Part shown: piece after piece, positions 22,961-34,400 of the stretch
Layout of the letters: every line of letters begins with the position of its first letter
How positions within the stretch are numbered: the first letter of the stretch is position 1
Assembly: GCA_010015745.1 (NCBI GenBank)
Contig: ML978160.1
Span: 248,001-312,000, forward strand
Source: Setomelanomma holmii
Lineage: Eukaryota; Ascomycota; Dothideomycetes; Pleosporales; Phaeosphaeriaceae
Direction of reading: 5' to 3'
Length of the DNA stretch: 64,000 nt
Translations under genes and position numbers: made by a program
The notes under the pieces: model-generated
Seen by the model: only the letters and a program-made list of their open reading frames with translations
What the model was told of the DNA's origin: nothing
The model's database searches: none

Positions 22961-24385
22961 ATGGGATCGCTAGTTGTGAGCGACTTTGGTGTCGGTGGAA
23001 ACCACTTTCACAGCACCATGTTTGGCGGCGGAAATGGGCAGCCACAGGACTCGCCCGCCGTACATCACACTCCCGTGCGGCCGTCGCCTGCAGCAAATTC
23101 ACGCCCGCCGTCGCGGGTAGCGGCGCCGCCGCCAGACATCCCAATGACGGACTCAGGAGCCCCACCAAGGAGCTCAACACCAGCCCAGCGACCGCAGCAA
23201 CAGGAATTGCAGGACGCAAATCCACAGCCATCTGCCTCGCATGTTTCAGTCGAGGTGCCCCCGAGTCCAAGATTCAGGCCACACTTACAGCAGCCCACTC
23301 CATCCGGAGCGGGTCCGCGACAGACGCCTTCATCAGCGCAGCCATCCCCTGCGCAGTCCCTGCGATCGCCAGCAGACTCGGCAGGCTCGCCGCGACGTAT
23401 CAAAGTCAAGAGCTTGTCTCACATCCAGAGCTTCGCCATCGACGACACGAGCCCCTTCTCTCAGACGAGGTCATTGTCACGGCGGCAGCGACGAGACCCT
23501 GCAGACATCGGGCCTCAGTATGAGATTTCTGAAATGCCCGTATCAGACATAATTGAGATGGTGGCCGGCTTGTTGACCAAGATCACTACTACAAATGATC
23601 GGCAACACGATCATTTGCACCGCCAAATACCGCCCCCCGAAGGCACTGCAGGCTTGAGCCAACAAACCACAAGCGTCTTAGCATTTCACGGCAAGAACGT
23701 GCCCAGCATATCCATTCTCAGCTATCTAAGCCGGATTCACAAATATTGTCCCACCACATACGAGGTGTTCCTTAGCCTCCTCGTCTACTTTGATCGAATG
23801 ACTGAAAGGGTAAACTCGGGGCCTATGCTGAGTCTTCGTCAGGCCAACCAACAGTCGCTCCAGCGGGCAAACTCCGCAGCGCCTACAGATTCTGCGACGG
23901 CGGCACCACAGTCTGCCACACCCTCAGTACAAGCGGCGACACCACCTCCATCTGGCTCGTTAGGAAAGCCTCCCGAAGCACCCATTCAGGGAAGCCAACC
24001 CCCGTCCCCGCCACAGCAAGATTTGGATGCGGATGCGTACAATCTATCACATTTCTTTGTTGTCGATAGCTTCAACATTCATCGTCTTGTGATTGCTGGT
24101 GTTACCTGCGCAAGTAAATTCTTCTCTGACGTGTTCTATACCAATTCCAGATATGCCAAAGTAAGTAAATTCGCGAGCTTCTGAGAATCCAAAGTTAACC
24201 TCATGTAGGTCGGAGGATTGCCACTTGTAGAGCTGAATCACCTCGAGCTCCAATTCTTACTGCTGAACGACTTTCGCCTTGCTGTACCACTAGAGGAGAT
24301 GGAGGCGTACGGAACGATGCTGGTCGAGTTCTACGCTAGGGAGGTCGCTGAACAACACGAACGTCAGAACGCAGGCCGATACTAG
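22961..24385 (+). CDS. Pho80-type cyclin (PHO85 cyclin family; preg/PhoB-like)
   Basis: Two exons, 22961-24160 and 24209-24385, encode 458 residues; the 48-bp intron (GTAAGT...TGTAG) joins SRYAK to VGGLPLVELN. The first ~180 residues are Pro/Ser/Gln-rich. The cyclin fold begins near residue 190 (MPVSDIIEMVAGLLTKI) and includes FHGKNVPSISILSYLSRI, CPTTYEVFLSLLVYFDRM, FNIHRLVIAGVTCASKFFSD and VGGLPLVELNHLELQFLLLN, the Pfam 'Cyclin' (Pho80-like) signature. A roughly 65-residue Ala/Ser/Thr/Pro insertion (about 295-360) splits the fold. Family members activate the Pho85 kinase; those closest in layout repress the phosphate-starvation factor (Pho4/NUC-1). Whether this is the phosphate cyclin or another Pho85 partner is not settled by sequence. 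Confidence 0.85.
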
Positions 24386-25820
24386 TCGATACATACGTGA
24401 CGGGGGTTGTGCGAGTCAACACCGCGAGTACCGCGGATATCAGAGACAGCGCTCAGAGCCCGGGGACAGGCCGACACGTTGGTTGCAGTTCTGAGCCGCC
24501 AAGGTGGGCACGAGGGCACGGCGTCATCCTAGGACAACAGCAGAACGGTCAAAACACACAGCCGCAACCGTTCAAATATCTCTTTACTTCCAGTTTCCAG
24601 CGAGCAACTGCTTTTATTGATTGTTCGAGTCGGAACACAAGCGGAACTCCTTTTCTCGAAGTGCTTAATTAGACTGGGATACTAGGCGGAGGATTTTCAT
24701 ACGTTGGGTTGCGAGTTCTGATGACATTACGATGGGTCTTGCAATGGGGTGCAGCATCATTTCTCGCGTCAAGTTATAGCCTAGGCTTTTCTCGAAGACC
24801 ATTAGGGATGGCGTTTATAGAGTTGTACCTGGTCGGAGGCCTCCTTTTTGCAATGCATGGGTAATCTTTTGCATCGCTATCCTGGCTCGGTTGTTCCGTC
24901 AGTCGTTACTTCTACCTCTCAGTCGCACACGACATAACGCTCCTTCGCGATGCTAGTGTCAGAAAGCACCTTTTCCATTCCAACCTGAAATTCCATGCAC
25001 GCCACAATGGCTTGACCATATGCTCTGACTGTGGCTGCAGGAGACTGGACTGCTGAGTCTGAAGCGTTCTCGTCTCCATACACCCACTGAAGCTCGTCAG
25101 CATAATACACCTGCGCAAAGTGTGCGGTCTCTAACTGAGCTGTCCCTGTTTGGCACCCTTGCGACTTTTCGTTGTTTTCGAGCACCTACATCGCAGAAAT
25201 GCTTCATATACCTACATCCCATGCATACGCCATCTTTTGCTAAACTTGTCGCTTCCATCTGTGGCTGATTACTTGCGAGGAGTACATGCAGCATTCCGAA
25301 ACATGCATATCTTCTGCTACAATCACTTACTAGGCGATTTGGAATTCCCGTACCGACAAGCTATCAAGCATGCCGTACTTGATCGTACTAAATTTTGCAA
25401 ACTGCAGTATCCACCTTCCAGTCCTGCGAACATATTTCTCTCTGGGTATTTCATTCGCTGGATATACCCCTTCCACGCGTTGAGAAACGTCGTCGACCCA
25501 AGGCTGAAAGCCTTGCCACCTTCAGTAAAGCGCTCGCGCATCGCCAGCCTTTACTATGCTAGCAGGGAGTATCAGCGTTCGTCAGTCTGCCGCGCGAGTT
25601 GAGCTGCAAGATCTCTCTTGAACGTCTGGAAAGGTTTGTACATTCGCTGTGCGATGCGGTTCTAGTAGCCAATACTTTGTCTTCCCGCACGAACACAAAA
25701 TATGATTAAAGGTCTCGTGCGTGGGAGGTTTTCCTTTCTATTCATATGTATGGTGCGCAAAAGGAGTCTACACTGCGATGAAAAGCGAGCCGAGTAAGAT
25801 GGATATGATCTATTTCATTT
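24386..25820. other. Gene-poor stretch left of the pogo element, 1.4 kb
   Basis: Two frames of 88 and 150 codons (24919-25185 minus, starting GTG; 25150-25602 plus) overlap in opposite directions and show no domain. I see no transposon remnant other than the adjacent element. Confidence 0.35.
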
Positions 25821-25822
25821 TA

Positions 25823-25847
25823 ACGTGTTCCACCATCGCGTGAGTCA
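25823..25847 (+). repeat. Left terminal inverted repeat of the pogo element
   Basis: Begins ACGTGTTCCACCAT directly after the TA at 25821-25822. It matches the reverse complement of the right end at 23 of 25 positions; both mismatches (C/T at position 15, A/G at 21) are transitions. A second partial copy of its inner part (CATCGCGTG, then GGTTA) follows at 25851-25864. Confidence 0.9.
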
Positions 25848-25890
25848 ACCCATCGCGTGGGTTAGAAAAGCTTGGCACTACCAACTCATG

Positions 25891-27549
25891 TTACGCGTGT
25901 TCAATTTCATCACTATCAAACAAGGAGCCTACATACGTTGTGCTTGCATCAGATTCAGAAGATACCTCTGTATCCTTCCTGCACGTTTGCGCGTTGTGCC
26001 TAGTTGCGCCGCAGTTCCTACAGTGCCGTATAGCTGGTTGGGCTGTTTCTTGATTACTACTACTACGAGCCTTCTTCGATCGCTTCGGCACTGCTGCAGT
26101 CCCATACTCTATAGTACCACCTTGCTGGATCCGCTTCCTGTTGCGCGATTTTCGCTTAGTAATTACTGCTAATTGCTCGTCAAGCTCGTGGTTGCATGCA
26201 ACAAGTGCAGCATAAGTTCAGCGCCTTTTACAAGTTGAGAGAATCCAGCCTGCGCAGTGACTAGTGACCGAGTGAAGAACTCGCGTACGAGCTTAGATTG
26301 AGATCCAAACTCATGTGTATTGCTTGGTGTCTTTGACTGCCACGGCGTCTCTGGGAGGAAAGGTTCTGGCGGAGTACGCAGCCGTACTTCAAGGCAATCC
26401 AACACCACCTGCGCGTTGATAGGGAGTATCCCTGCTGCCTCAAAGGCCTTTTGACAGTTCTCTTCTGTAAACACGTTAAAAAACGCGTCTTTAAAGACTG
26501 GGAGAAAGCCTTCCTTGTTGATGTAGAAGACGCGTTGGTGTGCCAAGTCTGATGCGCTGAGAGTACTTGCGCTTCAATGGCAAAAAGCAGACTACGTCAA
26601 GCGGCTGGAGGATGTGCAACGAGTGAGGTGGCATGCAGAGGGTGAGGATCTTGTGTTCAAGGCAGTAATCCTTGAAATCCTGGTTGAGATGGCTCTCATG
26701 GCTGTCCAAGATGAGCAGCCTGTATCCCCCTACTTGACGCGCCTTTGTATGCGCGTCAAAGTGCTTCAACCATTCAAGACCAAGCGCGATGTTGGTCGAG
26801 CCGTTCTCAGAGACTGAGAGCTTCCAATTGTGCGGTATATCTGCCTCCTCATACCACGCAGAGATGTGGACGAGCCCTTTGTAGATAACAAATGGTGGGG
26901 TTGTGTACCTAGCAGCACAGATGCTCTGGATAACTGTAACCCACTTGCGATCGCCTGGCTAGATAAGATCAGGCCTTGTGCGGCTCTCAGAGCCTGTAAC
27001 GGCCTTCCTTGACCCAATAACGCCCATCTGGAAGCCAGTCTTGTCAAAGTTGTGGACGTTGTTGTCAAGGACACCGTACTTGGCTTTGGTCTCCTCCACC
27101 AGCTTGAACCACAGGCCAATCACCTCAGGATCTTCCTGCAGTATCCTCTGCCTATACTTTGCTCGATTGAACGCCATTTTGAGCTCAGTTGAGCGCGTTA
27201 CAAAGCGCTCAGCCCAGTGCTTGCCTACAGGCTCTCCTCCATGCACACCCAGCAATTTATCAGCCATATCTACCACCTCGCACAGCCGGGGCGCGAAGCC
27301 TCGCGAATCGAGGTCGAGGATATACTGGACGATCGTCTGCTCTTCAGTTGCAGTAAGCTTGTGTCGAGCGTTGCGAGTTTCTAAGAGAGGCGTAATTCTG
27401 TTACAATAGCGAGTTAATGTTGAATGAGGCACGTTAAACGCCTCAGCAGCATGTCATAGACTTTAAAATTGAGGAGTAGTGTACGCAGAGAGAGCAAGCT
27501 GAATTCTGCCCTCTCTGTTAGATAATTGCGCGTTTTGTTGTCGGGACAT
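25891..27549 (-). pseudogene. Fot1/pogo transposase remnant (DDE_1 superfamily)
   Basis: ATG at 27549, TAA at 25891-25893; about 550 codons, the normal family length. The N-terminal helix-turn-helix (AAEAFNVPHSTLTRYCNRI) is followed by a CENP-B-like region (LTATEEQTIVQYILDLDSRG). The first catalytic Asp lies in NVHNFDKTGFQMGV, the second in LLILDSHESHLN and the third in LHILQPLDV, so the triad is still readable. The C-terminus has a zinc-knuckle-like motif (CRNCGATRHNAQTC). Lesions: TAA at 27463-27465, TGA at 27454-27456 and TAG at 26959-26961 in frame, plus frameshifts near 26550 and 26200. The three stops each fit a C-to-T change of CAA, CGA or CAG. It cannot make active transposase as it stands. 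Confidence 0.85.
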
Positions 27550-27587
27550 TTAGTGTTGATGAGAGAGTAGCTGCTCTTGGCAGAAAC

Positions 27588-27612
27588 TGACCCACGCAAT
27601 GGTGGAACACGT
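27588..27612 (-). repeat. Right terminal inverted repeat of the pogo element
   Basis: Read on the minus strand it starts ACGTGTTCCACCAT at 27612, with the TA duplication at 27613-27614 outside it. It lies 38 bp upstream of the transposase ATG. Confidence 0.9.
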
Positions 27613-27614
27613 TA

Positions 27615-28140
27615 CCCGTGAGATTAATCACTTGAGCTTTGTTGCTGAAAAAGATGGATGCAGCTAACGATCGAGAAAAGAGGGTTGACTTATATGCGGA
27701 CTCGAACTCATATACTTGCGAGCGCAAGAAAAGATGCCTACTAAGCAGTGTTTTGGTGGGTAATCGACATCGCCTACTCACACCTACTCGCTGCCGTTCT
27801 ACCATCCTTAGATGCTTAGTGAAATAATCAAAATATATACTCATGTTCAATAGCAACGTTGCAGAGCGAAATTGCTGTGCAGACTGGAAGACGCAGTAAA
27901 GGTGAAGCTCTCAACATGAAAACATTCAGCGTTCGCTTGGGAGAAAAAAAGACGGGATATGTCATTGGAAACGTAGCTTCGCAGCTGGGGCATACCTGTC
28001 TATGTATAGCAATGCCGGTGAAGCAGAGTTCCGTGCCCACGAAGCACCCACATTGCGCCGTGAATCGATCCCCCCTTACCATAGATCCGTGATAGATTAG
28101 CCATGCGCCATCAGATACCTCCACGCCCTTTCCCATCTCA
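27615..28140. other. Gene-free stretch right of the pogo element, 526 bp
   Basis: Holds no recognisable gene. A 6-bp stem (TATATG/CATATA) around a loop with TTCGAGTCC near 27694-27717 resembles a tRNA T-arm superficially but lacks the rest of a tRNA. Confidence 0.35.
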
Positions 28141-31059
28141 CTAACCCTGCGCAGACAAACTCTGCGTCCCCTGTCCCAACAACCTCATGAGATCTTGCAC
28201 TCCAGCACCTGCTGCCCTCTTCTTCCTCTTTCCGGCCTCCTTCTCCGCAAACGCCAGGCCCATCAATCTCCTCTTCTCCTCTTGAATACCCAGCACACGC
28301 TCCTCCACACTATCTTCCACCACGAGTCGAAACACCTTTGTCTCGCGCTTCTGGCCGAGGCGATGCACACGGTCAACGGCTTGATCTTCGATCGCTGGCG
28401 CCCACCATGAGTCAGCCATGATGACGTGGTTTGCTGCGACGAGGTTGAGCCCGACGCTGCAGACGGAGAGGGAGGCGAGCATGATGGTGACGGAGTCGTC
28501 GTTGTCGAGGGCTTCGAGCGCGGCGTCTCGCTGTGTTGCGGTCATTGAGCCATCGATGCGCGTGAACTTGAGGTTGTGTGATTGCAACTGTGGTTGGAGG
28601 AGGTCGAGGAAGGAAGTCCATTGGCTGAAGACGATTGTTTTGTTGCTTGTGTCTTGGGCAGTGGCTTTGAGGATGTCGAGGAGTGCTTCGACTTTGCTAG
28701 ATGTGTTCTTCTCGAGTGATGCTCTGTCGGCAAGTTCGTCCTGTGTGGGCGGCAGTGGGTCAACCTTTGCAGAAGTCTCTTCTGCTGGCTTGACGGTTGT
28801 GGTGGCGAGCGACTCTAGTTCGGCGCGGCACATGGGGCATTTCTTCTGGCCTTCGATGACTCGCTCGATGCAACGGGTGCAGAAGCTATGTGCGCACTTG
28901 GTGATGACCGGATCCTTGAAGTTGTCCAGGCAGATCGGACAGTCTTCTTGAGAATCAATCAGGAGCTGAAGCATGGCTTGTAAGGCCGCCTTGTTCTCCT
29001 CGGTCAGGTCGACCATACCCTCGGCTTCAAGCTGCTTCATGATTGAGTCGAGGCGCTCCTCGCCGACCAGTCGCCAGTGGTTACAGAGCTGTCGCATGCG
29101 CAGCAACACCTCCAGCAGATGTCGGTATGTGTCCATGCCCTTTTGGCCGCCGATGTTCTTGCGGTAAATGTCCAGCGTTCCCTTAGCTTGAGCCTCGAGT
29201 GCATCATATTTCTCTTGTTCGTGAGAATGAAGCTGGATCTTGTGGACGTACTCTGACAGTTCTGGAAGTCTCAGGTCGATAAAGGACATCTCCTTCTTCC
29301 GGCGCAGGCAGATGCCAGACATGAGGAGCTGCAATGCTCGGTTGCCTTGCAGATCACCTTGAAGCACAGGCCGCATAATCGCACCATGGAAAATGTCGAG
29401 TCTATCGAGACCTCCAGATAGGCGAAGGAAGCGGACGAGGGAGTACAGGTCTTTGAGATTGTTGATGATGGGGGTACCAGTAAGTGCCCATCGCGATTGG
29501 GCCATGAGGTTGGAGACAGCAATCGTCCTCTTCGCCTTAGGGTTTCGAATGCTGTGTCCTTCATCGAGGATGATGCGACGCCACTTGACGCTGTAGATTC
29601 CGGACTGTCTCGGGAGATTGGTCGACTTTTGTGAGTACCACTCCGACGACACCGAATCATATGTGCTAATCACCACATCATAATTCTCAATCGACTTTGG
29701 CGTGATGGATTGCTTGCGTGTGCCGTGCCAAAACATGACGCGCAGCTCATGTTCCGGCTTGATGTGCTTTTTCATCTGCGTACTCCAATTGCTCATGACC
29801 GAAACGGGCGCGAGAATGAGCGTTGCGTGACACGCATCAGGAGCTTCGCGGCCTAGCTCGCGATCCGCCATGATGAGTGAGATGATTTGGATGGTCTTGC
29901 CTAGGCCCATGTCGTCCGCAAGGATACCTCCTGATGCGAGAGCAGGATCTTTGACGGAAAAGTTCGTTGCAAGATTGGTATAAGCATTTGCCACACGAGG
30001 ATGGGGTTGCCAAAGCTGCACCACATCTTTCGTGCCTGCAGCCGGGAGCTTAGGCGACTCCTTCTCAAGCATCCAGTGCAAACCTTGCAGCTGGAATGGG
30101 TACAGCTCGGTAAGCAGGGCCTTTGGCTGCGTAGCTTGAGGCATGGCCGCAAGATCTTGCTCTTTGACACCAAACTCTTCAACGACTTGCTCGACGTTTC
30201 GCGGGTTGTAACGCTCGCTTCCACCAACAATGTCCTCGAGGCTAGGCCCAGGACCAAAGCCTTGTGAGGAGCCTGCGGCAAAATCGGACATGGCATTCTC
30301 GTAGCTTTGGCCTGCCACGCCAACAACAGTACCACCCTTCTTCTTAACATCTTTCGCCGCCTGTTTTGCGAGCTTCTCCTTTTCCTTCGCAGCTGCAGCA
30401 TCCTTGCGCTTGCGATCTGTCGCGTGCCCAACAGGCAGCCTATCAGCCCGCATCTGGCTTATGAGATTCTCTCGCTCGACAGGCTCGTCAGTGCCGTACA
30501 ATTTGAGCTTAATGGGACACTCGTAGTAGCCTTTCTCGCCAGTGATCTGGGCCTCGACAAGCAAGCTCCGGTTGTCCAAGTATTTCGCCAACTTTGCCGC
30601 GACCGTCTTCGGTATATGGCCAATCTGTGCGCCTTGCACATTGAGAACTTGTATCGCATTGCGGTCGTACTGATTGTGAGGCTCTCGCCTCGCAATAACC
30701 ATTTCGCCTACCGTTGCATACCCTGTATAGAACCTGCATCCCACAATTTTGCTATACATGTTTCCAAACAGCGTGTAGCTGTATTCCTGATCCGAGATGC
30801 CCTGTGTTGCAGACACATCTTCCTCTTCGTCATCATCAATATACACGGGATCTGCCTGCGATGCGCCAGACGTGGTGCGGTTGTAGCCTGTACGTGGCTG
30901 CTTCGGTGCGCGCGAGCTCTGCGATGAGTGCGCGTAGCCTTGCGATGACGATGAATGCGTGTAGCCCTGCGAGCTTGACGCGTGCGCGTGTGGTTGCGAC
31001 GAGTAGAAAGGTGAATCGTCCGTGAGGTCAATGGCCGCGGCTGAACGCTTGGGTGCCAT
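28141..31059 (-). CDS. HLTF/Rad5-type SNF2 helicase with HIRAN and RING domains
   Basis: Intronless, 972 residues. The N-terminus (1-90) is Ser/His/Gln-rich and carries an AIDLTDDS SUMO-interacting-like motif. The HIRAN domain lies at about 97-200 (YSKIVGCRFYTGYATVGEMV...NQYDRNAIQVLN). The SNF2 N-lobe starts near residue 310, with Walker A GGILADDMGLGKT (about 373-385) and the DEGH box in IILDEGHSIRNP. A C3HC4 RING is inserted at about 703-745 (CPICLDNFKDPVITKCAHSF...CPMC). The helicase C-lobe ends with the arginine finger motif (QAVDRVHRLGQ). HIRAN + SNF2 + internal RING is the HLTF / S. pombe Rad8 / yeast Rad5 architecture. These proteins are nuclear, poly-ubiquitinate PCNA and remodel stalled forks. 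It is at the short end for the family, consistent with the compact N-terminus. Confidence 0.9.
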   Translation of the reverse strand: MAPKRSAAAIDLTDDSPFYSSQPHAHASSSQGYTHSSSSQGYAHSSQSSRAPKQPRTGYNRTTSGASQADPVYIDDDEEEDVSATQGISDQEYSYTLFGNMYSKIVGCRFYTGYATVGEMVIARREPHNQYDRNAIQVLNVQGAQIGHIPKTVAAKLAKYLDNRSLLVEAQITGEKGYYECPIKLKLYGTDEPVERENLISQMRADRLPVGHATDRKRKDAAAAKEKEKLAKQAAKDVKKKGGTVVGVAGQSYENAMSDFAAGSSQGFGPGPSLEDIVGGSERYNPRNVEQVVEEFGVKEQDLAAMPQATQPKALLTELYPFQLQGLHWMLEKESPKLPAAGTKDVVQLWQPHPRVANAYTNLATNFSVKDPALASGGILADDMGLGKTIQIISLIMADRELGREAPDACHATLILAPVSVMSNWSTQMKKHIKPEHELRVMFWHGTRKQSITPKSIENYDVVISTYDSVSSEWYSQKSTNLPRQSGIYSVKWRRIILDEGHSIRNPKAKRTIAVSNLMAQSRWALTGTPIINNLKDLYSLVRFLRLSGGLDRLDIFHGAIMRPVLQGDLQGNRALQLLMSGICLRRKKEMSFIDLRLPELSEYVHKIQLHSHEQEKYDALEAQAKGTLDIYRKNIGGQKGMDTYRHLLEVLLRMRQLCNHWRLVGEERLDSIMKQLEAEGMVDLTEENKAALQAMLQLLIDSQEDCPICLDNFKDPVITKCAHSFCTRCIERVIEGQKKCPMCRAELESLATTTVKPAEETSAKVDPLPPTQDELADRASLEKNTSSKVEALLDILKATAQDTSNKTIVFSQWTSFLDLLQPQLQSHNLKFTRIDGSMTATQRDAALEALDNDDSVTIMLASLSVCSVGLNLVAANHVIMADSWWAPAIEDQAVDRVHRLGQKRETKVFRLVVEDSVEERVLGIQEEKRRLMGLAFAEKEAGKRKKRAAGAGVQDLMRLLGQGTQSLSAQG

Positions 31060-31440
31060 GTTGAGTTGAGAGAAGCGAATGACTGCCGTACCCGGCGGTG
31101 ATGGGGGCTATATATGAAGGGTGGACTCGAAGTTTGTGGTCGAGTGTGAGTTCTGCACCTGATCCACGGGTTCACACAGAGAAATGATAAAGGAGCCGAA
31201 GATCGTAAACACGCTAAAACACGAAGTCACGGCTACCAACGTCAGACAGACAAAGATGAGGTCACATCACAATTTGCAGCAAACACACAACATCCTAGAA
31301 GTAAATGATGTGAATAGGTATCTACAAGGAGTCATAATTTAATGCACTGGCATCTACAACAGTCTAGCCTGTTGCGCCACGCCACGCCACGCTCAATGCT
31401 CACTCATGCTGAAGCAACCACAAGAAATACACCTCTGCGC
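31060..31440. other. Intergenic region, 381 bp
   Basis: Promoter region of the HLTF-like gene, with a TATATA run about 50 bp upstream of its ATG (near 31110), and terminator region of the debranching-enzyme gene. Nothing else seen. Confidence 0.35.
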
Positions 31441-34400
31441 CTATGACTCTTCCAGCTCATACTCGCGCGCATCCTGGAACAAGTCGATGATGCAACTAGC
31501 TGACCACGACTGCGTTGGGCAGGAGTCGCCACAGAATTCTCCATTCTTTTGAGTCAGTTCCGTCAGACCAGCCCATGGGCTCTCCTTGATGGCCTTCATA
31601 CAACTAGCCAAGCGACGAGTGACTTGTTGGTAGCTTTCAACGCGCTCCTCGGGCGACTTGCGGCGCTTGAGGTCGAATTTGAGAAGAGCTCGCAGGAAAA
31701 AGCCCGTGGGCCATACCCACTCAGGACCTTGGTGGTAGTTCCTGCCCTTGGACGTGGAGAAGTCAGTCGAGTCTTCGCTGTTGATGTAGTATGGGCGGTA
31801 GTTGAGATCAGACGGATCCAGCGTCTTCATGCCTTGAGGCCCAAGCAGGATCCGGTCAGCCATCTGGAGGGCGTACAAGGCATGGTCAGGATCGAAGAGT
31901 TCTGGCGCTACTGACATGGCGACGGGGAAGTTTGGTCGCAGCTGGTAGTCCTCGTACTCCTTTCCGGACCGATACAGGTCCTTGTAGATGCCTCGGCGGT
32001 TGATGATGCTGGGGTTGACATCGTAATCCTTATCTTCTTCTGCCGTTCGGGGAACGTAGAAGGTGCGCTCAAAGTTGGCCTTGATCTTGTCGGCCCATGC
32101 TTTGTAAGTGATGGTCTCGTTGCCGTCAGGCAACGTCACACCTTCGTACTTGAATTTGCCCTGCTCGTAGAGATCGGCGCACCAGCGCACGGTGCTGTAC
32201 AGCATGCCGATCATCTCGACGGGTGCGCCGTCGCGAGGTGTGCCTGGGACACCTTTGCTGCCAGCCTTCTCACTTTCGCCCATCTTGTCCATCCAAGTTC
32301 CGCAGTTGGATTGGTTGCCACCGAAGATGAGGCCGGTCTTCCAATCAGTCCAGATCTTGATGTCGAAGCCTTCCGACTTCATCTGGCTGTCAATGTTGGG
32401 TCCTGCATCGTACTCGCGGAACTCTATTCCTGTGGCGTGTCGCTGAAGTGCTTCGTGAATGACGTCCTCAATGGTGGAAGAGGCCGAGTACGCTCGCTTG
32501 TCGGTGTGCGGGAACCACGTGTCGTCGTAGGGCGAGAAGCGCCGCCTGGCTTTGTCCTGAAGCAGACTGAGTCCGTTGGGCACAATCTTGGTGTAGTCCT
32601 GGATATTCTGGAGGAACCACCAGACCGAGTCTCGTGAGTTGTATCGAGGATTGACACCCTTGCTCAGGAGATTGGGTACCATTCCGTGCTTGAGAACACT
32701 TGCAAAGCACAAAATGTGCTCTTTGGCATCTGCGTATCTTCCTGTGCCCATGCAGAGACCGCGCGCCGAGATGGTGATATCACGTCCCCAGCAGCGAGCC
32801 CAGCTGGTGGCGAAGTGAGGCAACCCAGCAGCCATGCTGGGCACGTTCTTGTCAGGCCAGAGCGAAGCGTCCTTGGTGTAACCAATTACCTGTACGCTGA
32901 CAAGTGCGAGGCTCTTCAAGAAGTTGTTGCCGTTCCGCACATTCTCGCCCATGAGCGCGATAGCGCGGTCGACTGCAGCGTTGTAGCATGTCTGCATGAC
33001 GAGAGCGAAGTACCGAGGCAACATAAAGCTAGGAAGCTTACGGATGGCATTGAACCGCTCTTTCAGCCACTTGGCGACCGGCTTAACATGGCAATACTGG
33101 CGTTTCGCAGCGGCGCGTTCGAGTCGGCCAACGCAGTAGTCCAATGCCCATTGACCTTCTCGAAGGTGGTTGCAGATTGGGTGACCAAGATTGTTGTCGT
33201 TGACAATATCGCGCAAAGGACTCCACCAACCCTGTAGGCCGGCATAGACGAGCTCGCCGTGCCCTGGGATGTTGTACGCACCGTCCTTGCCATCGGAAGC
33301 CTCAAGCTCTTCCGCGTTGCAACGATACAGGATCATGTTCAGGTCAGTCAAAGTGACGTCTTTGAATGCTGCACGCGCTCCTGAAGTAACAAATTTGTCG
33401 AGGCCGTCTGAATGCTCAGCACTTGGCACCCAGGTCTCGAACATGGCGATACTGCCTGGAGGGAATTTTTCGGGGACGCTGATGGTCGTAGAGTCGCCAA
33501 CAGACTCAATGTTCACGCCCTGAATGTTGTATGTTTGACTTGGCAGGCCGCGGAGGGTGGTCTTATCCCCAATGACACGGGCTCTGCTCTCTTGGCTGTT
33601 GTCGACCTCGAGGTTCCAAGCACCGATGAGTTTTGCACTGGTGCCCGGAAGATTTGTCTGGCCAAAGCCGCCGTTACCATTGCCGTAACCGGGGAAAGCG
33701 GTGTGTGCAATGAGGAAGTAGCCCCTCCTTGTGTGAGGGTTGACACGATGTACCGTGATGTATTCCTTGTCGTGGTGAATGTACGTCTCGGTGTACCCCT
33801 CCTTGCCCATCTTCACGTGGATCTCGTTGATGATCTTCCGAATGCCGCCGATGCCGCCTTCGCCAGCCAGTGCTTTGATGGGTCCACCAGTTGAGTTGCT
33901 TGAGGAGTAGAGCCTCTTCTCGTGCACCAATTCGATGAGCTCAGGATACACCTCGTCGAAGCCAAAGACGCTGCCGGTCGCGCATGAGCACATGGCAACC
34001 AGAGCAGCCGTAGAAAGAGTGTCCCGAGCGTCCCTCTTTTGTGCAGGGGTCTCGTTGTCGTGCGTACAGTCCATGAAGAGAGCATGTACCGGACTTCGCT
34101 TGATCTTCTTGATGACTGGTGGCGGTGTGCCGTTCGAGGTACCAGTTGCGTTGTCGGCGTTGAGCACTTCATCAGTCTCGAAGCTGCCGATGGGGACACC
34201 ACCGTGACGATGCACGAGACGACTCAACTCCTGCGTGCTCCAGGCTTGCATGGCTTCTCGAATTAGACACGAGATGCCCAGACGCATGACGAACTTGAAG
34301 TCCATCTCTTCAGATCCAGAGAACAATTCGGCGCACACGAAAAGATTGGGATTGACGCAACGAGCCTGGTCCAGCATGTACTCGGCAAGATGAAGAGGGG

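Larger units (their letters stand above)
25823..27612 (-). mobile_element. Fot1/pogo-type DNA transposon, complete ends but inactivated
   Basis: The 1,790-bp element has 25-bp terminal inverted repeats and is flanked by TA on both sides (25821-25822 and 27613-27614), the target duplication of the Tc1/mariner-pogo superfamily. Its single transposase frame is on the minus strand, with helix-turn-helix and DDE regions and a zinc-knuckle-like C-terminus, but is broken by stops and frameshifts. Size, ends, target site and transposase type agree with the Fot1 group common in filamentous ascomycetes. It sits in a gene-poor interval between the Pho80-type cyclin and the HLTF-like gene and interrupts no recognisable gene. 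Confidence 0.9.

Noticed and set aside
24919..25185. 88-codon minus-strand frame (ELETAHFAQ-like, acidic end)
   Set aside because: It starts with GTG, has no upstream exon I can join, no recognisable domain, and is overlapped by a longer plus-strand frame.
25150..25602. 150-codon plus-strand frame
   Set aside because: No domain, no convincing start context, overlaps the previous frame in antisense; probably chance.
27690..27720. tRNA-like T-arm (TTCGAGTCC on the minus strand)
   Set aside because: The stem pairing gives a 12-nt loop instead of 7, and no acceptor, D-arm or anticodon arm can be folded around it.
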